A stretch of DNA of 64,000 nt from UKL13-3 sp964392775 (lineage in GTDB: Bacteria > Bacteroidota > Bacteroidia > UKL13-3), in NCBI GenBank assembly GCA_964392775.1, contig CAYMRD010000009.1, positions 62,001 through 126,000 on the forward strand. The letters are read 5' to 3'. A program made the position numbers and the translations under genes. Positions within the stretch are counted from its first letter, which is position 1, and the number at the start of each line of letters is the position of its first letter. Below the pieces are notes generated by a model that saw only the letters and a list, made by a program, of their open reading frames with translations, was not told where the DNA came from and ran no database searches. Of this stretch, positions 52,427-62,248 are shown piece after piece.

Positions 52427-52459
52427 ACACCTAAAAATCAATTTGTTAGGTGTTTTTTA
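52427..52459 (+). terminator. Terminator of the M28 peptidase gene
   Basis: ACACCTAA (52427-52434) pairs with TTAGGTGT (52446-52453), followed by six T. Confidence 0.75.
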
Positions 52460-52588
52460 TGCATTTGAATGTCGACAGTAAATTTATCTTGTTCAATTAG
52501 CTATTGAATATTTTTTTGTCGCTAAAACCTTTTAGTTGCCATTTATATGTATTTTACGTTCATTTGAATAATTAAAATATACCCTCTT

Positions 52589-53212
52589 ATGAAAAAAGAT
52601 TCTTACTTTATCCTAACATTATTGCTCGTATCTTTAACTGTAGTAAGCAATGCTCAAAGCACCACCGACCCTGATTCTGTATGTGCAGGAGCCATCGGTA
52701 AAATTTATCAGGTAACTAAAACCCCGGGTAGTACCTACCAATGGTTTGTAAATGGTGGAACCCAGGCCAGCGGTGGAAGTTCCGACTCTATCACCATCAA
52801 TTGGTCGGCCACACCGGGAACAGACACCTTAAAAGTAGTAGAATACAACGCTATTGGTTGTCCGGGTGATACTATTAAACTTGCAGTTGTTCGACTGCCT
52901 CTACCCACTGTTGTATTAAGTGGAACCGATTCCATTTGCATCAACTCGGCAACAACTTCCTTTAAACTCACAATGACATTTACAGGTGTATCTCCATGGG
53001 ATGTCAGCTATACAGAGAATGGAACGCCAAAATCTATTTCTACAAGTGCCAATCCATATACATTCAATTCAGGAGTGTTTAATGCTTCGGGAGTTAAAAC
53101 ATTTGCCATTACAAGTATTACAAGCAGATTGGGCTGTACCGGCACAAAATCAGGAAGTGCAAACGTAACCGTATTCCCAAAACCAAACACATCGGCTATT
53201 CGTCACTACTAA
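52589..53212 (+). CDS. Secreted PKD/Ig-like protein with KPxTSxIxH C-terminus
   Basis: 207 residues. MKKDSYFILTLLLVSLTVVSNAQ is a signal peptide. A PKD-like domain follows (DSVCAGAIGKIYQVTKTPGSTYQWFVNGG ... DSITINWSATPGTDTLKVVEYNAIGCPGD), then a second beta domain, and the protein ends VTVFPKPNTSAIRHY. There is no complete T9SS C-terminal domain. Its neighbours, 12 bp and about 1 kb downstream, are a type B T9SS protein and another protein with a similar terminal motif, so the three form an operon of surface proteins. Confidence 0.75.
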   Translation: MKKDSYFILTLLLVSLTVVSNAQSTTDPDSVCAGAIGKIYQVTKTPGSTYQWFVNGGTQASGGSSDSITINWSATPGTDTLKVVEYNAIGCPGDTIKLAVVRLPLPTVVLSGTDSICINSATTSFKLTMTFTGVSPWDVSYTENGTPKSISTSANPYTFNSGVFNASGVKTFAITSITSRLGCTGTKSGSANVTVFPKPNTSAIRHY

Positions 53213-53224
53213 TCGCCAGGCCCC

Positions 53225-54253
53225 TTGCTTCGAAAACATATCTCGATATGGATACTGTTGTTTTCGTGCAGTGCCTTGTATGCACAGATTATTGACACGG
53301 TATGTGCCGGCACTACACAAACGTATGCTGTGGATAGCAGCAAGGGGTCTACCTATGCATGGACTGTAACGGGTGGTTCTATTGTGGATGGAGATGGTAC
53401 ACATAAAATTGTTGTAACCTGGGCAAAACAACCGGGCTTATTTAAGATAAGTGTAACAGAGCATAACACAATCGGGTGCACAGGCCAGCCACAAAGCGGA
53501 AATATTTGGATACGCGGACCTCTGTTTACAACTAAATTTCCGGACAAGGCCTGCGTAAATGATTCCGTCACCCTTATAGCTTTGGGTGGGTATAAATACT
53601 TATGGAGCAATGGACAAACCGACAGCATCATTCGCATAAAATTAACACATGACACCCTGATGAATGTAACGATTTCAGATACTGTATGCGGATTCTCCTC
53701 TGAATCTTTTGATGCCTCCATTAAAGCATCATCCAAGCCTGTAATGTCAATTGTAACTGAAGAGAACAGTGTGCTCAAAAATCAACGTGTTAACATTTTT
53801 TATAATGGTGATATAAGAGACAAAATAAATTGGAGTATCGAAAAGTCTAATCAAAACTCCCCAACCGGACACAATATCAATGTTCAATTTATTGATACCG
53901 GAGAAGCCCTTATTAAAGTAGTTTCCATGAATGCATTAGGATGTAAAGACTCTGCATTTACAAAAATTAATGTCCTTGCAGAGCAACTATTTTTCCCGAA
54001 TGCTTTCACCCCAAATGGCGATGGATTGAACGATGTGTTTAAGCCACACGGATCAGGAGTAGAACAGTATCAGCTTATCATATACAACCGATGGGGGCAA
54101 GTGATGTTTGAAACATCCGATTTTACATTAGGCTGGGACGGCACACAGAGCCAAAACCCTGTTCAATCAGATGTGTATGTTTATCAATGTGAGATGACAG
54201 GCATTTCAGGGAAACGGTATAATTATTCAGGAAACATAACAGTTGTAAGATAA
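53225..54253 (+). CDS. PKD-domain protein with gliding-motility (type B T9SS) C-terminal domain
   Basis: 342 residues from a TTG start; no ATG precedes the signal peptide (LRKHISIWILLFSCSALYAQ). The PKD-like domain at about 20-95 (IDTVCAGTTQTYAVDSSKGSTYAWTVTGG, HKIVVTWAKQPGLFKISVTEHNTIGC) parallels the upstream protein. The last 85 residues are the type B sorting domain: LFFPNAFTPNGDGLNDVFKPHG, YQLIIYNRWGQVMFETSD, GWDGTQSQNPVQSDVYVYQCEM. Export by T9SS to the surface or medium is expected. Its stop overlaps the next start (TAATG). Confidence 0.88.
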   Translation: MLRKHISIWILLFSCSALYAQIIDTVCAGTTQTYAVDSSKGSTYAWTVTGGSIVDGDGTHKIVVTWAKQPGLFKISVTEHNTIGCTGQPQSGNIWIRGPLFTTKFPDKACVNDSVTLIALGGYKYLWSNGQTDSIIRIKLTHDTLMNVTISDTVCGFSSESFDASIKASSKPVMSIVTEENSVLKNQRVNIFYNGDIRDKINWSIEKSNQNSPTGHNINVQFIDTGEALIKVVSMNALGCKDSAFTKINVLAEQLFFPNAFTPNGDGLNDVFKPHGSGVEQYQLIIYNRWGQVMFETSDFTLGWDGTQSQNPVQSDVYVYQCEMTGISGKRYNYSGNITVVR

Positions 54254-55320
54254 TGCGTAAATACATTCTGCTCTGTTATAGTATTCTCGGAATGATGCTG
54301 CAAAACCTTGCAGGCCAAACCAGCACATCATCCATTTGCTCATCTGCAGTAGGAGTTTGTTCGAGTACAAGTTACACTTTTGCCGCAAGCACAGGTGCAG
54401 GAAATGCCGCTCCCGGCCCCAATTATGGATGTGTGACTCAACCAAGAAACCCCGCTTGGTTCTTTTTGCAAATGCAAACCAACGGTAGCATAACCTTTAG
54501 CATGAGTAGCAGTCCGTCAAGAGATATTGATTATATAATATGGGGGCCATTTGCCAACCCTTTTGCTGCTTGTGCCTCCGCACTTGATGCCACCAAGATT
54601 GTAAGCTGTAGTTATTCCACTGCAACTACCGAAACAGGAACCATTCCTAATGGCGTTAACGGAGAATATTATATTCTGCTCATCACTAATTATTCAAATC
54701 AAAACACTAATATTTCCTTTACACAAACGAGTGGAACAGGAACCAGCAATTGTGACATCTTATGTAATATTACCGGACTTACCGCAACTACGAGTGCTTG
54801 CGGAACGGGAGCAAGCTTAGGTACCTATTCTGTTTCGGGAACCATTACAACATTTACACCGCCTACTAGCGGAACCTTAACCGTTAGTTCGAGCTGTGGA
54901 ACGAGTGTAACCTACAATGCTCCTTTTAGTACATCGATTAATTACACACTGCCTAATACTGGAGGCGTGGGAGATACCTGTACAATTACAGCAACCTTTT
55001 CCAAAGTTTCCACTTGTAGTCGTTCCGCAGCAGTTGTTTCTCCGGTTTGCTGTACCCTTAATGCACCTTCAACAGCAACCGTTTGTGCCGGACAAACTTT
55101 ATCATTAACGGCAACGGGTACTCCGGGGGGGAGTTATGTATGGAGTGGCCCCAATAGTTTTAGTGCAACTGTACAAAACCCTACGGTTACTAATATGAGC
55201 AGTGCCAAGAGCGGAGCTTATAGTGTTTATCTGACTTACGGAGGATGCACCACTCCTTCAAAACCTGTGACAGTAACGGTTAATCCTAAACCTGCATCAA
55301 AAAATATTTCACACTGGTAA
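54253..55320 (+). CDS. Secreted Ig-like protein with KPxxSxIxH C-terminus
   Basis: 355 residues. Signal peptide MRKYILLCYSILGMMLQNLAGQ. The first domain (ACTSSTSYTF-like, NPAWFFLQMQTNGSITFSMSSSPSRDIDYIIWGPF) resembles the Bacteroidota surface-protein beta domain that precedes PKD repeats. A Cys-rich middle and an Ig-like domain (CAGQTLSLTATGTPGGSYVWSGPNSFSAT) follow, ending VTVNPKPASKNISHW. Translationally coupled to the type B T9SS protein. No complete sorting domain is present. Confidence 0.75.
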   Translation: MRKYILLCYSILGMMLQNLAGQTSTSSICSSAVGVCSSTSYTFAASTGAGNAAPGPNYGCVTQPRNPAWFFLQMQTNGSITFSMSSSPSRDIDYIIWGPFANPFAACASALDATKIVSCSYSTATTETGTIPNGVNGEYYILLITNYSNQNTNISFTQTSGTGTSNCDILCNITGLTATTSACGTGASLGTYSVSGTITTFTPPTSGTLTVSSSCGTSVTYNAPFSTSINYTLPNTGGVGDTCTITATFSKVSTCSRSAAVVSPVCCTLNAPSTATVCAGQTLSLTATGTPGGSYVWSGPNSFSATVQNPTVTNMSSAKSGAYSVYLTYGGCTTPSKPVTVTVNPKPASKNISHW

Positions 55321-55322
55321 TA

Positions 55323-55380
55323 CAGACATGGCCGGAAGAAAAATCTTCCGGCCATGTCTGCCACTCATGTGGCTCTTTTT
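55323..55380. terminator. Strong bidirectional terminator region
   Basis: A perfect 17-bp stem (55323-55339 with 55344-55360, loop AAAA) is followed by a second hairpin GCCAC-TCAT-GTGGC and a T run at about 55361-55380. It separates two convergent secreted-protein transcripts. Confidence 0.85.
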
Positions 55381-55404
55381 ATTTCATTACGAATGAATAT
55401 GTGA

Positions 55405-58400
55405 TTAATGAATCATTAGTTCTTTAACAGCCCGCTGTCCGTTTTTTTGTATCACTACAAAATATACGCCCGGCTTTAATGATTGTTGATTCATGGAAGC
55501 AAAAGGTGTAGACACTTCAATTGGCGCCATCACAATGCGTCCCGATACATCTGTTATTGAAACCATCGAACCTTCGATATCATCTCCCTCAATCCGGAAG
55601 GTGCCATTTGATGGATTCGGGAACAACACAACCCCGGCTCCGAATAAGCGACTATCAACTTCTTCAGTTGCCATTGCCCAGTTGGTGGTAAATGCATATT
55701 CGAAACGTGCTCCAAAATCAGGCTCAAACGTTTTAATAACTGTTCCGGTTGAACGTTTTAAGCGCACAAACCCTGTTCCCTGACTTGAATTAGCCCAAAA
55801 CGATACACCGTCTTCACCCAAATCATCAACAACCAACTTATAACATCCAATCAAATTATAGGTAGCTGTATTGATTGTATTGGCTGTTGTAAATGATTTT
55901 TGATCTACAATATTTCCATATACATCCAACAATTTAAAACTGTTTTCTTGTGGCCTGTTATTGGTACGAAATTCTATAGTGAAATTCTGAGGCACAACAT
56001 CCGGTCGTTTAAACGCAGATCCAATTTTATTGTTGAGCGTATACTGATCTGTTTGGTTATTTACCTTTGTAATTTCGGCATAAAACATATTTCCATCTGC
56101 CAGTGTTCCTCCATTCCACAATGAACCAACAGGAAGATCAATCGTATCCATTTGCATAAAGGCCAGGTTACCGTTCCATGTATATGAAAGTGCTGCATTA
56201 TTATTAATCCAGTATTTAATCTCCATGCTCGTGGCAACATTGCTTCCTGTATTCTGAATAACAACTTTCGGCCCTGCACATCCCGGATTGGTACGACCGT
56301 ACACAATCTTATTAGTTGGCTGCACAACATCCATTAAACGCGCATCGGTTTGGAAAATAGGTGGTCCATAAGTTACCATCTGATGAGCTACCTGATAACT
56401 GTAATCTCCGGTTGACAACAGAGGTTGTGAAGTAGTATAATCAATATTAACTGAAGCCCCCGGACTTACCATTGATGTGATATCGTGCTCAAACAATAAG
56501 GTTGCCTCTCCCGGACACCAGCCCTGACGTGCATAGATCCAGGTACCTCCCTGAGGAAAAACAGGGTTCATCGAACAAGGGCGGCTCACACTCCATACAA
56601 ATTCGGGGTTACCTCCCTGCAAATTAAGCATGTGGTTAATTGGTCCGCCATTGGATTCAAACTCGCCATTGCTTCCATGACCGGTAATGGATGAGCGTAC
56701 TTTGAATGTTTGTCCTGTGCTCAACAAAGGAACATCAACAGCCGGAAAGCGTTTATTACTCGTAATATCGCCAATAGGCGCAATTCCTGTACGATTGGTT
56801 CCCTGCCAAATTTGATTGAACTCAAGCACAGTACGTGGCGGTGTTCCCACAATAAACCAAAACTCAATATCATTCTGTTCCTGATTTTGCCCGCCTAAAG
56901 TCATGAGAATACGCTTATCTCCTTTTAATAAAGGTGCAAAATCACTCACATCAAAAAACCATGATTTACCTTCCATACCTAAATCAAGTCCAAGACCATA
57001 AGGCGTAACAAACGACATAATTTCGTTGTAAAACGGATAACGTTGATAATATGTAAGATTGGTTATCTCCAATTGGCCTTCTGGAGAAACAACAACTGAA
57101 TCAATCAACGCACCTGTTTCGCCATTATAGATTTTAGAGGATGTTGTTGCATAGTAATTCGTATAAATGGTATCCAACTTCACAATATCATTTTTAATTG
57201 GCACAACTCCTGCCTGTGATATAATACTGTATTTATTCACTATAACAGGGTTTCTTCTTACCGAATCAGTAACCGTTACATTTGTCACTGTTTGTTGATA
57301 CACACCTTTTACAAATTGAACCGTTGGGCGAAGGTTGGTTTCTGTAAATCCACGGTTTAAAGTATCTCCTCGTTCATAAGTCCATGCTAAATTGTTGCCT
57401 GTAACACTCACGGAAGTAACCTCATTGGTAATTGCCTGACCGGTTCCTTCATTCAGCGGATAATATGAAACAAGATTGGCATACATCGGATGATTGACAT
57501 TTGCCGGTTGCTTCATCCATTTTGCAACTGTTGCATCAGGTAGTTCTTTGTTCCAGATTGCAAGCTCGCTGACTCTTCCCTTGTAATTATTTATTCCGTT
57601 TACCCCTGTGCCAAGAATGAGTTTAAGAATCGAAACCGGTTTGGTCATTCCTGTTGCAGAGGTCCACAGCACGCCATTCAGGAAAATTTTCATATTTCCT
57701 GTTTGCGCATTTTTGGTAAATGTCCAGTGATTCCAGCGACCACCCTGCTCTGATGCAACAGACGCTTTAAACAAACGGTCATACCCTCCAGCAAACCCAC
57801 AATCGAAATAAATATTTCCATTGCTATGTGGAAGGTGAATATTCACCTGACGGTCGTTTACATTATTTGCATGCCCGTATAGAAACATTGTATTAGCCGG
57901 CATCATTGATGCATTTCCATAAGCCCAAAATGCAATTGTAATTTCATTGCTGATCGAAGCCAGATTCGATACATCCAAATTTGCATTTCCAGCATTCATC
58001 AAATCCACTGCGTAGTTATTGTTAGCAAAAAGTGCCATTGGACGTGATGAACCCGAATGTCCCATAAACACAACAGGCGTTGAGGCAACCGAATTGGTAT
58101 AAGAAAACTCAACAATAATGTTATGCACTCCATCCCAGTTAAAGGGTGTTTTAAACTGGATGCGGTTATCACCGTTTACAAAATGATAGTCGCTGTTGTA
58201 TACCTCTGTGTATCCTGTCAACTCAGGACTGCGCGCATCTACCGAATCGGCTGTTGTATGTTTGATTTTAACTTTCAAAAAATGAGCCCATCCTCCATTA
58301 TTGGTTACGTTAAGGATGAGTGCGTTTAAATCACCCGTTGTCACCCCGGCCGTTGCAAGTTCAGCGGCAGTATACAATACCTGTGAGCGACCTGAATGTT

Positions 58401-58899
58401 CATCTGTTTTCAGCACATTAGCTACACTTGCAGAACCGCTGTTCACTGTAAATGGTGCTTCTTCGCTTACAGTATTATCAACAACCACATTTTGTTGTGA
58501 GTAGCGATAATAGTCATAAGGGGTCTGCGAGGTATAAGGGAATGTAGTTCCCGAAAAATTGGAAACAACATAATTAGGTTGTGATGCTACTACCTCTTCT
58601 ATCTTAGTAGAATCAACGATATACGTATTGCAACTGTAATCCCACTCTCCGCAACCTTGATTTCGGTTAGAGCCGTTGGATATCAAGCCATTTTTACAGC
58701 GCATGCTGTATTTCATGATGATTTTTTCGAAGGTGAGACTTCCCGAAGGAAACCTGGCAAGTGTATCCCTGTTAGTGCTTCCATAATGAAAGGTTCTAAC
58801 CTTAATGGTATCACCCGGATTTTGTGCGCTTGTTACCGATACGATTGCCAAAAGCAATGAGGTTAATACAAACACTTTTTTTAGTGAATCTGTCAACAT
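55405..58899 (-). CDS. Large T9SS cargo with PNGase-like and LamG domains
   Basis: 1164 residues. Signal peptide (KKVFVLTSLLLAIVSVTSAQ). An N-terminal block with NRNQGCGEWDYSCNTYIVDSTKIEEV is typical of the peptide-N-glycosidase F-like Bacteroidota secreted proteins. A LamG/concanavalin domain lies about 320-460 (ISNEITIAFWAYGNASMMPANTMFLYGHAN ... GRVSELAIWNKELPDATVAKWM). The middle holds PNGase-type C-terminal segments (RTVLEFNQIWQGTNRTGIAP; QGGTWIYARQGWCPGE). It ends with a type A sorting domain (VVLFPNPSNGTFRIEGDD ... LKPGVYFVVIQKNGQRAVKELMIH). Probably surface glycan-active or adhesive; activity unproven. Confidence 0.87.
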   Translation of the reverse strand: MLTDSLKKVFVLTSLLLAIVSVTSAQNPGDTIKVRTFHYGSTNRDTLARFPSGSLTFEKIIMKYSMRCKNGLISNGSNRNQGCGEWDYSCNTYIVDSTKIEEVVASQPNYVVSNFSGTTFPYTSQTPYDYYRYSQQNVVVDNTVSEEAPFTVNSGSASVANVLKTDEHSGRSQVLYTAAELATAGVTTGDLNALILNVTNNGGWAHFLKVKIKHTTADSVDARSPELTGYTEVYNSDYHFVNGDNRIQFKTPFNWDGVHNIIVEFSYTNSVASTPVVFMGHSGSSRPMALFANNNYAVDLMNAGNANLDVSNLASISNEITIAFWAYGNASMMPANTMFLYGHANNVNDRQVNIHLPHSNGNIYFDCGFAGGYDRLFKASVASEQGGRWNHWTFTKNAQTGNMKIFLNGVLWTSATGMTKPVSILKLILGTGVNGINNYKGRVSELAIWNKELPDATVAKWMKQPANVNHPMYANLVSYYPLNEGTGQAITNEVTSVSVTGNNLAWTYERGDTLNRGFTETNLRPTVQFVKGVYQQTVTNVTVTDSVRRNPVIVNKYSIISQAGVVPIKNDIVKLDTIYTNYYATTSSKIYNGETGALIDSVVVSPEGQLEITNLTYYQRYPFYNEIMSFVTPYGLGLDLGMEGKSWFFDVSDFAPLLKGDKRILMTLGGQNQEQNDIEFWFIVGTPPRTVLEFNQIWQGTNRTGIAPIGDITSNKRFPAVDVPLLSTGQTFKVRSSITGHGSNGEFESNGGPINHMLNLQGGNPEFVWSVSRPCSMNPVFPQGGTWIYARQGWCPGEATLLFEHDITSMVSPGASVNIDYTTSQPLLSTGDYSYQVAHQMVTYGPPIFQTDARLMDVVQPTNKIVYGRTNPGCAGPKVVIQNTGSNVATSMEIKYWINNNAALSYTWNGNLAFMQMDTIDLPVGSLWNGGTLADGNMFYAEITKVNNQTDQYTLNNKIGSAFKRPDVVPQNFTIEFRTNNRPQENSFKLLDVYGNIVDQKSFTTANTINTATYNLIGCYKLVVDDLGEDGVSFWANSSQGTGFVRLKRSTGTVIKTFEPDFGARFEYAFTTNWAMATEEVDSRLFGAGVVLFPNPSNGTFRIEGDDIEGSMVSITDVSGRIVMAPIEVSTPFASMNQQSLKPGVYFVVIQKNGQRAVKELMIH

Positions 58900-58980
58900 A
58901 TTAGTTTATTAAATTATGCAATCTACAATGATACAATTAATGTTCAATTTACGGGATATAAAATTCGTCATTAATTCATA

Positions 58981-59020
58981 AAAAAGGGAGAAAATACCGA
59001 TGTGGTACTTCTCCCTTTTT
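58981..59020 (-). terminator. Terminator of the E1 dehydrogenase gene
   Basis: AAAAAGGGAGAA (58981-58992) pairs with TTCTCCCTTTTT (59009-59020), with an inner TACC-GGTA pair. The minus-strand T run is on the left. Confidence 0.75.
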
Positions 59021-59122
59021 TAAAATTTACATGACCGTCCGAATATTGTCAACTAAACGTCTTCTATCCTCCGCACACCCTAACCCTATCCCACATATTT
59101 GCTATGTATGACAGTGTAATTA

Positions 59123-61528
59123 TCAAATAAACTTAGGATACTGCTGAGGATTGTACTCATGCATCATATCCAGCAATATCTCATAAATATCTTCAGCGCT
59201 TGGTTTGCTGAAATAATCGCCATCCGTACCATAAGCCGGGCGATGCGCTTTGGCAGCTATGGTAACAGGTTTTGAATCCAGATAGCGGAAGGCATCCTGC
59301 TCTTCTAATATTTGTTGCAGGATATATGCTGAGGCTCCTCCGGGAACATCTTCATCAATCACCACCAGCTTGTTGGTTTTCTTCACCGACTCAACAATCT
59401 GGTGATTGATATCAAATGGCAATAAGCTTTGCGCATCAATCAACTCACAACTGATTCCGATTTGTTGCAATTGTTTGATGGCTTCTTCGGCCACACGCAA
59501 TGTACTTCCATAACTCACCACGGTAATATCATTACCTTCGATTAACGTTTCGGGAACCCCAAGCGGTGTAGTATATGAACCTAAGTTATCAGGCAATCTT
59601 TCTTTCAAACGGTATCCGTTCAAACACTCAATAATGATAGCCGGCTCATCGCTTTGCAGCATCGTATTATAGAAACCGGCAGCCTGAACCATATTGCGCG
59701 GAACCAATACATGCATTCCCCGAATCGAATTTAAAATCATTCCGATTGGAGAACCACTGTGCCAGATTCCTTCCAAACGGTGTCCGCGGGTACGCACAAT
59801 CAGCGGAGCTTTTTGCCCGCCTTTGGTACGGTATTGCAGGGTTGCCAAATCATCACTCAGCGGTTGCAATCCGTATAATAAATAATCTAAATATTGTATT
59901 TCGGCAATGGGGCGCAAACCTCGAAGAGCGGCTCCTATACCCTGGCCGATAATGGTCAGCTCACGAATACCGGTATCAAATACGCGGGCTTCACCGTGTT
60001 TTTCCTGCAATCCGGCAAAACCCTGATTCACATCCCCGATTTTTCCAACGTCCTCGCCAAAGGCAAATACCCTCGGGTCGCGCCCGATGGCTAAATCAAA
60101 AAATGCCTGCATCACTTCACGTCCGTCTACCACTTTGCTGTCATCGCTAAACTCGGGTTTAACCTCAGTAACATTCAGTGCCGATTCAGCCGACTCACTA
60201 AACAAATTACTACTGTACCTTTCGGCATTAATCTGCCTGAATTGTTGTTTGAAACGAACCAATTCATTGCGCTCGGTTAATGATTGTCCGTAGGTTAAAC
60301 GAAGTGCCTTGTTAACAGCCACTCCAATATCTTTGCGTATAGGTTCTGTAATTTGCTGCAAATCGGCCGCAAGTTGATTGATTTCGGCTACACCGGCAGC
60401 GGTTCCCAATTGCTCAAGCAACGCACAAACCTGTTTTACTTCGTTTTTTATTGGCGACAAATATGCTTCCCACGCAGCTTTCTTAGCATCATTCACATAT
60501 TTCTTAGCTTCTGCCTCGATGGCTTCAAGTTCGGCAGCAGTTGCAATGCTGTTGTCGATGATAAACTCACGGAACTTCACCATGCAATCGTATTCCTGCT
60601 CCCAGGCTAAACGCTCTTTTGATTTATAGCGTTCGTGCGAGCCTGAGGTTGAATGCCCTTGGGGTTGTGTCAGTTCTTTCACATGCACCATTACAGGCAC
60701 ATGTTCTTCGCGGGCAATTTTTCCGGCTTTTTCGTAAGCAGCCACCAATTCGGGATAGCTCCAGCCATTGGCTACAATAATTTCAAAGCCTGCACCTTTA
60801 TCATCGCGTTGAAATCCTTTTAAGATTTCGGAAATATTTTCTTTGGTTGTTTGATACTTAGCAGGAACCGAAATTCCAAACCCATCATCCCATACCGAAA
60901 TAACCATTGGAATTTGCAATACACCGGCAGCATTGATGGCCTCGAAAAAGTGGCCTTCGCTCGAACTTGCATTTCCAATCGTACCCCAGGCTACTTCGTT
61001 TCCGTTGTCGCTAAAAGGGTTTTCACCAAGAATTTCAGCATTCTGTCGGTAATATTTACTGGCATGTGCCAATCCAACTAAGCGCAACATTTGCCCTGCG
61101 GTTGGCGAAATATCTGAAGATGAATTCTTTTGCTCTTTAAGTGCTTTCCATGTGCCATCGTCATTTAAACTCCGGGTTCCAAAATGTCCGTTCATCATCC
61201 TGCCGGCACTGGCGGGTTCTGCTTCAACATCTGTATGGGCATACAACTGTGCAAAAAACTCCTGAACCGTGTGCTGACCAATCGCCATCATAAACGTTTG
61301 ATCGCGGTAATAACCACTGCGAAAATCTCCATTCTGAAATGCCTTAGCCATAGCTATTTGCGGCAATTCTTTTCCATCTCCAAAAATGCCAAACTTGGCT
61401 TTCCCGGTAAGAACCTCCTTGCGGCCTAATAAACTAGCCTGACGGCTGCGGTAGGCAATTGTATAATCCCCGAGGATATTTTGCTTAAATTCGGAATGGG
61501 TCAGTTTGGCCTGCTCTGTTCTGCTCAT
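59123..61528 (-). CDS. 2-oxoacid dehydrogenase E1 component, fused alpha-beta
   Basis: 801 residues from ATG 61528; the frame also opens at 61567 but adds an unlikely N-terminus. The alpha half has LGRKEVLTGKAKFGIFGDGKELPQIAMAKAFQNGDFRSGYYRDQTFMMAIG, GRMMNGHFGTRSL and the TPP region GTIGNASSSEGHFFEAINAAGVLQIPMVISVWDDGFGISVP. The beta half (from about 470) has VFAFGEDVGKIGDVNQGFAGLQEKHGEARVFDTGIRELTIIGQGIGAALRGLRPIAE and the C-terminal transketolase domain. This fused form serves pyruvate or branched-chain 2-oxoacid decarboxylation. No E2 or E3 gene is nearby. Confidence 0.93.
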   Translation of the reverse strand: MSRTEQAKLTHSEFKQNILGDYTIAYRSRQASLLGRKEVLTGKAKFGIFGDGKELPQIAMAKAFQNGDFRSGYYRDQTFMMAIGQHTVQEFFAQLYAHTDVEAEPASAGRMMNGHFGTRSLNDDGTWKALKEQKNSSSDISPTAGQMLRLVGLAHASKYYRQNAEILGENPFSDNGNEVAWGTIGNASSSEGHFFEAINAAGVLQIPMVISVWDDGFGISVPAKYQTTKENISEILKGFQRDDKGAGFEIIVANGWSYPELVAAYEKAGKIAREEHVPVMVHVKELTQPQGHSTSGSHERYKSKERLAWEQEYDCMVKFREFIIDNSIATAAELEAIEAEAKKYVNDAKKAAWEAYLSPIKNEVKQVCALLEQLGTAAGVAEINQLAADLQQITEPIRKDIGVAVNKALRLTYGQSLTERNELVRFKQQFRQINAERYSSNLFSESAESALNVTEVKPEFSDDSKVVDGREVMQAFFDLAIGRDPRVFAFGEDVGKIGDVNQGFAGLQEKHGEARVFDTGIRELTIIGQGIGAALRGLRPIAEIQYLDYLLYGLQPLSDDLATLQYRTKGGQKAPLIVRTRGHRLEGIWHSGSPIGMILNSIRGMHVLVPRNMVQAAGFYNTMLQSDEPAIIIECLNGYRLKERLPDNLGSYTTPLGVPETLIEGNDITVVSYGSTLRVAEEAIKQLQQIGISCELIDAQSLLPFDINHQIVESVKKTNKLVVIDEDVPGGASAYILQQILEEQDAFRYLDSKPVTIAAKAHRPAYGTDGDYFSKPSAEDIYEILLDMMHEYNPQQYPKFI

Positions 61529-61728
61529 ACGCGCTTTCGTTGATTGCTTCAAATATATAATCGTCAATGCAAATAAGATGATTTGGTCCTAATAAATTAA
61601 GAAAATTTTATTGGTCCGCTTATTGTATAATTGCGCTCCAAAGCTAAATTCGAATGTTGATTCAAAAAATGCTTTGGAACAGTTTTTGAAAAAACATTGC
61701 TCACATTTATTTTATATCATACACAAAC

Positions 61729-62169
61729 ATGAAAAAATTCATCATCACCGCTTTTGTAGCATTTTCCGGAATATTAGCTGTAAACGCTCAAACAGCACCG
61801 GCTACCGACAACCCAAATCAGGCTGACATCGTATTTGACAAAGAGACCCATGATTTTGGTATTGTTCCGCAAAATATTCCTGCTACGTATACATTTACCT
61901 TTAAAAACACAGGGAAAGAGCCTTTAATTATCACCAATGCTGCTGCTTCATGCGGTTGTACTACGCCTGAGTGGACCAAAGAACCCATTTTGCCGGGCAA
62001 AAAAGGATATATTAAAGCTACCTACAACGCTGCTACCCTGGGTACTTTTAACAAAGCGGTAAACGTATCAAGCAATGCAAAAAAAGCAAACGTAACCCTT
62101 TATATTAAAGGTGACGTTAAAACAGCATCTGAAGTTCCGGCTCAGGAAGAAAATGGTAAAAAGAACTAA
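61729..62169 (+). CDS. DUF1573 secreted protein 1
   Basis: 146 residues. Signal peptide KKFIITAFVAFSGILAVNAQ. A single DUF1573 Ig-like domain: VFDKETHDFGIVPQNIPATYTFTFKNTGKEPLIITNAAASCGCTTPEWTKEPILPGKKGYIKATYNAATLGTFNKAVNV. The CGCT cysteine pair is characteristic. Periplasmic; role unknown. A tandem paralog follows 79 bp downstream. Confidence 0.92.
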   Translation: MKKFIITAFVAFSGILAVNAQTAPATDNPNQADIVFDKETHDFGIVPQNIPATYTFTFKNTGKEPLIITNAAASCGCTTPEWTKEPILPGKKGYIKATYNAATLGTFNKAVNVSSNAKKANVTLYIKGDVKTASEVPAQEENGKKN

Positions 62170-62183
62170 TTCAGACAATCATA

Positions 62184-62223
62184 AAACCTGTAATCTCCCA
62201 GCGGGAGGTACAGGTTTAGTTTT
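62184..62223 (+). terminator. Terminator between the two DUF1573 genes
   Basis: AAACCTGTA (62184-62192) pairs with TACAGGTTT (62209-62217), with an inner CTCCC-GGGAG stem, followed by a T run. Confidence 0.8.
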
Positions 62224-62248
62224 TTACACTTAACTTATTATACCGTAT

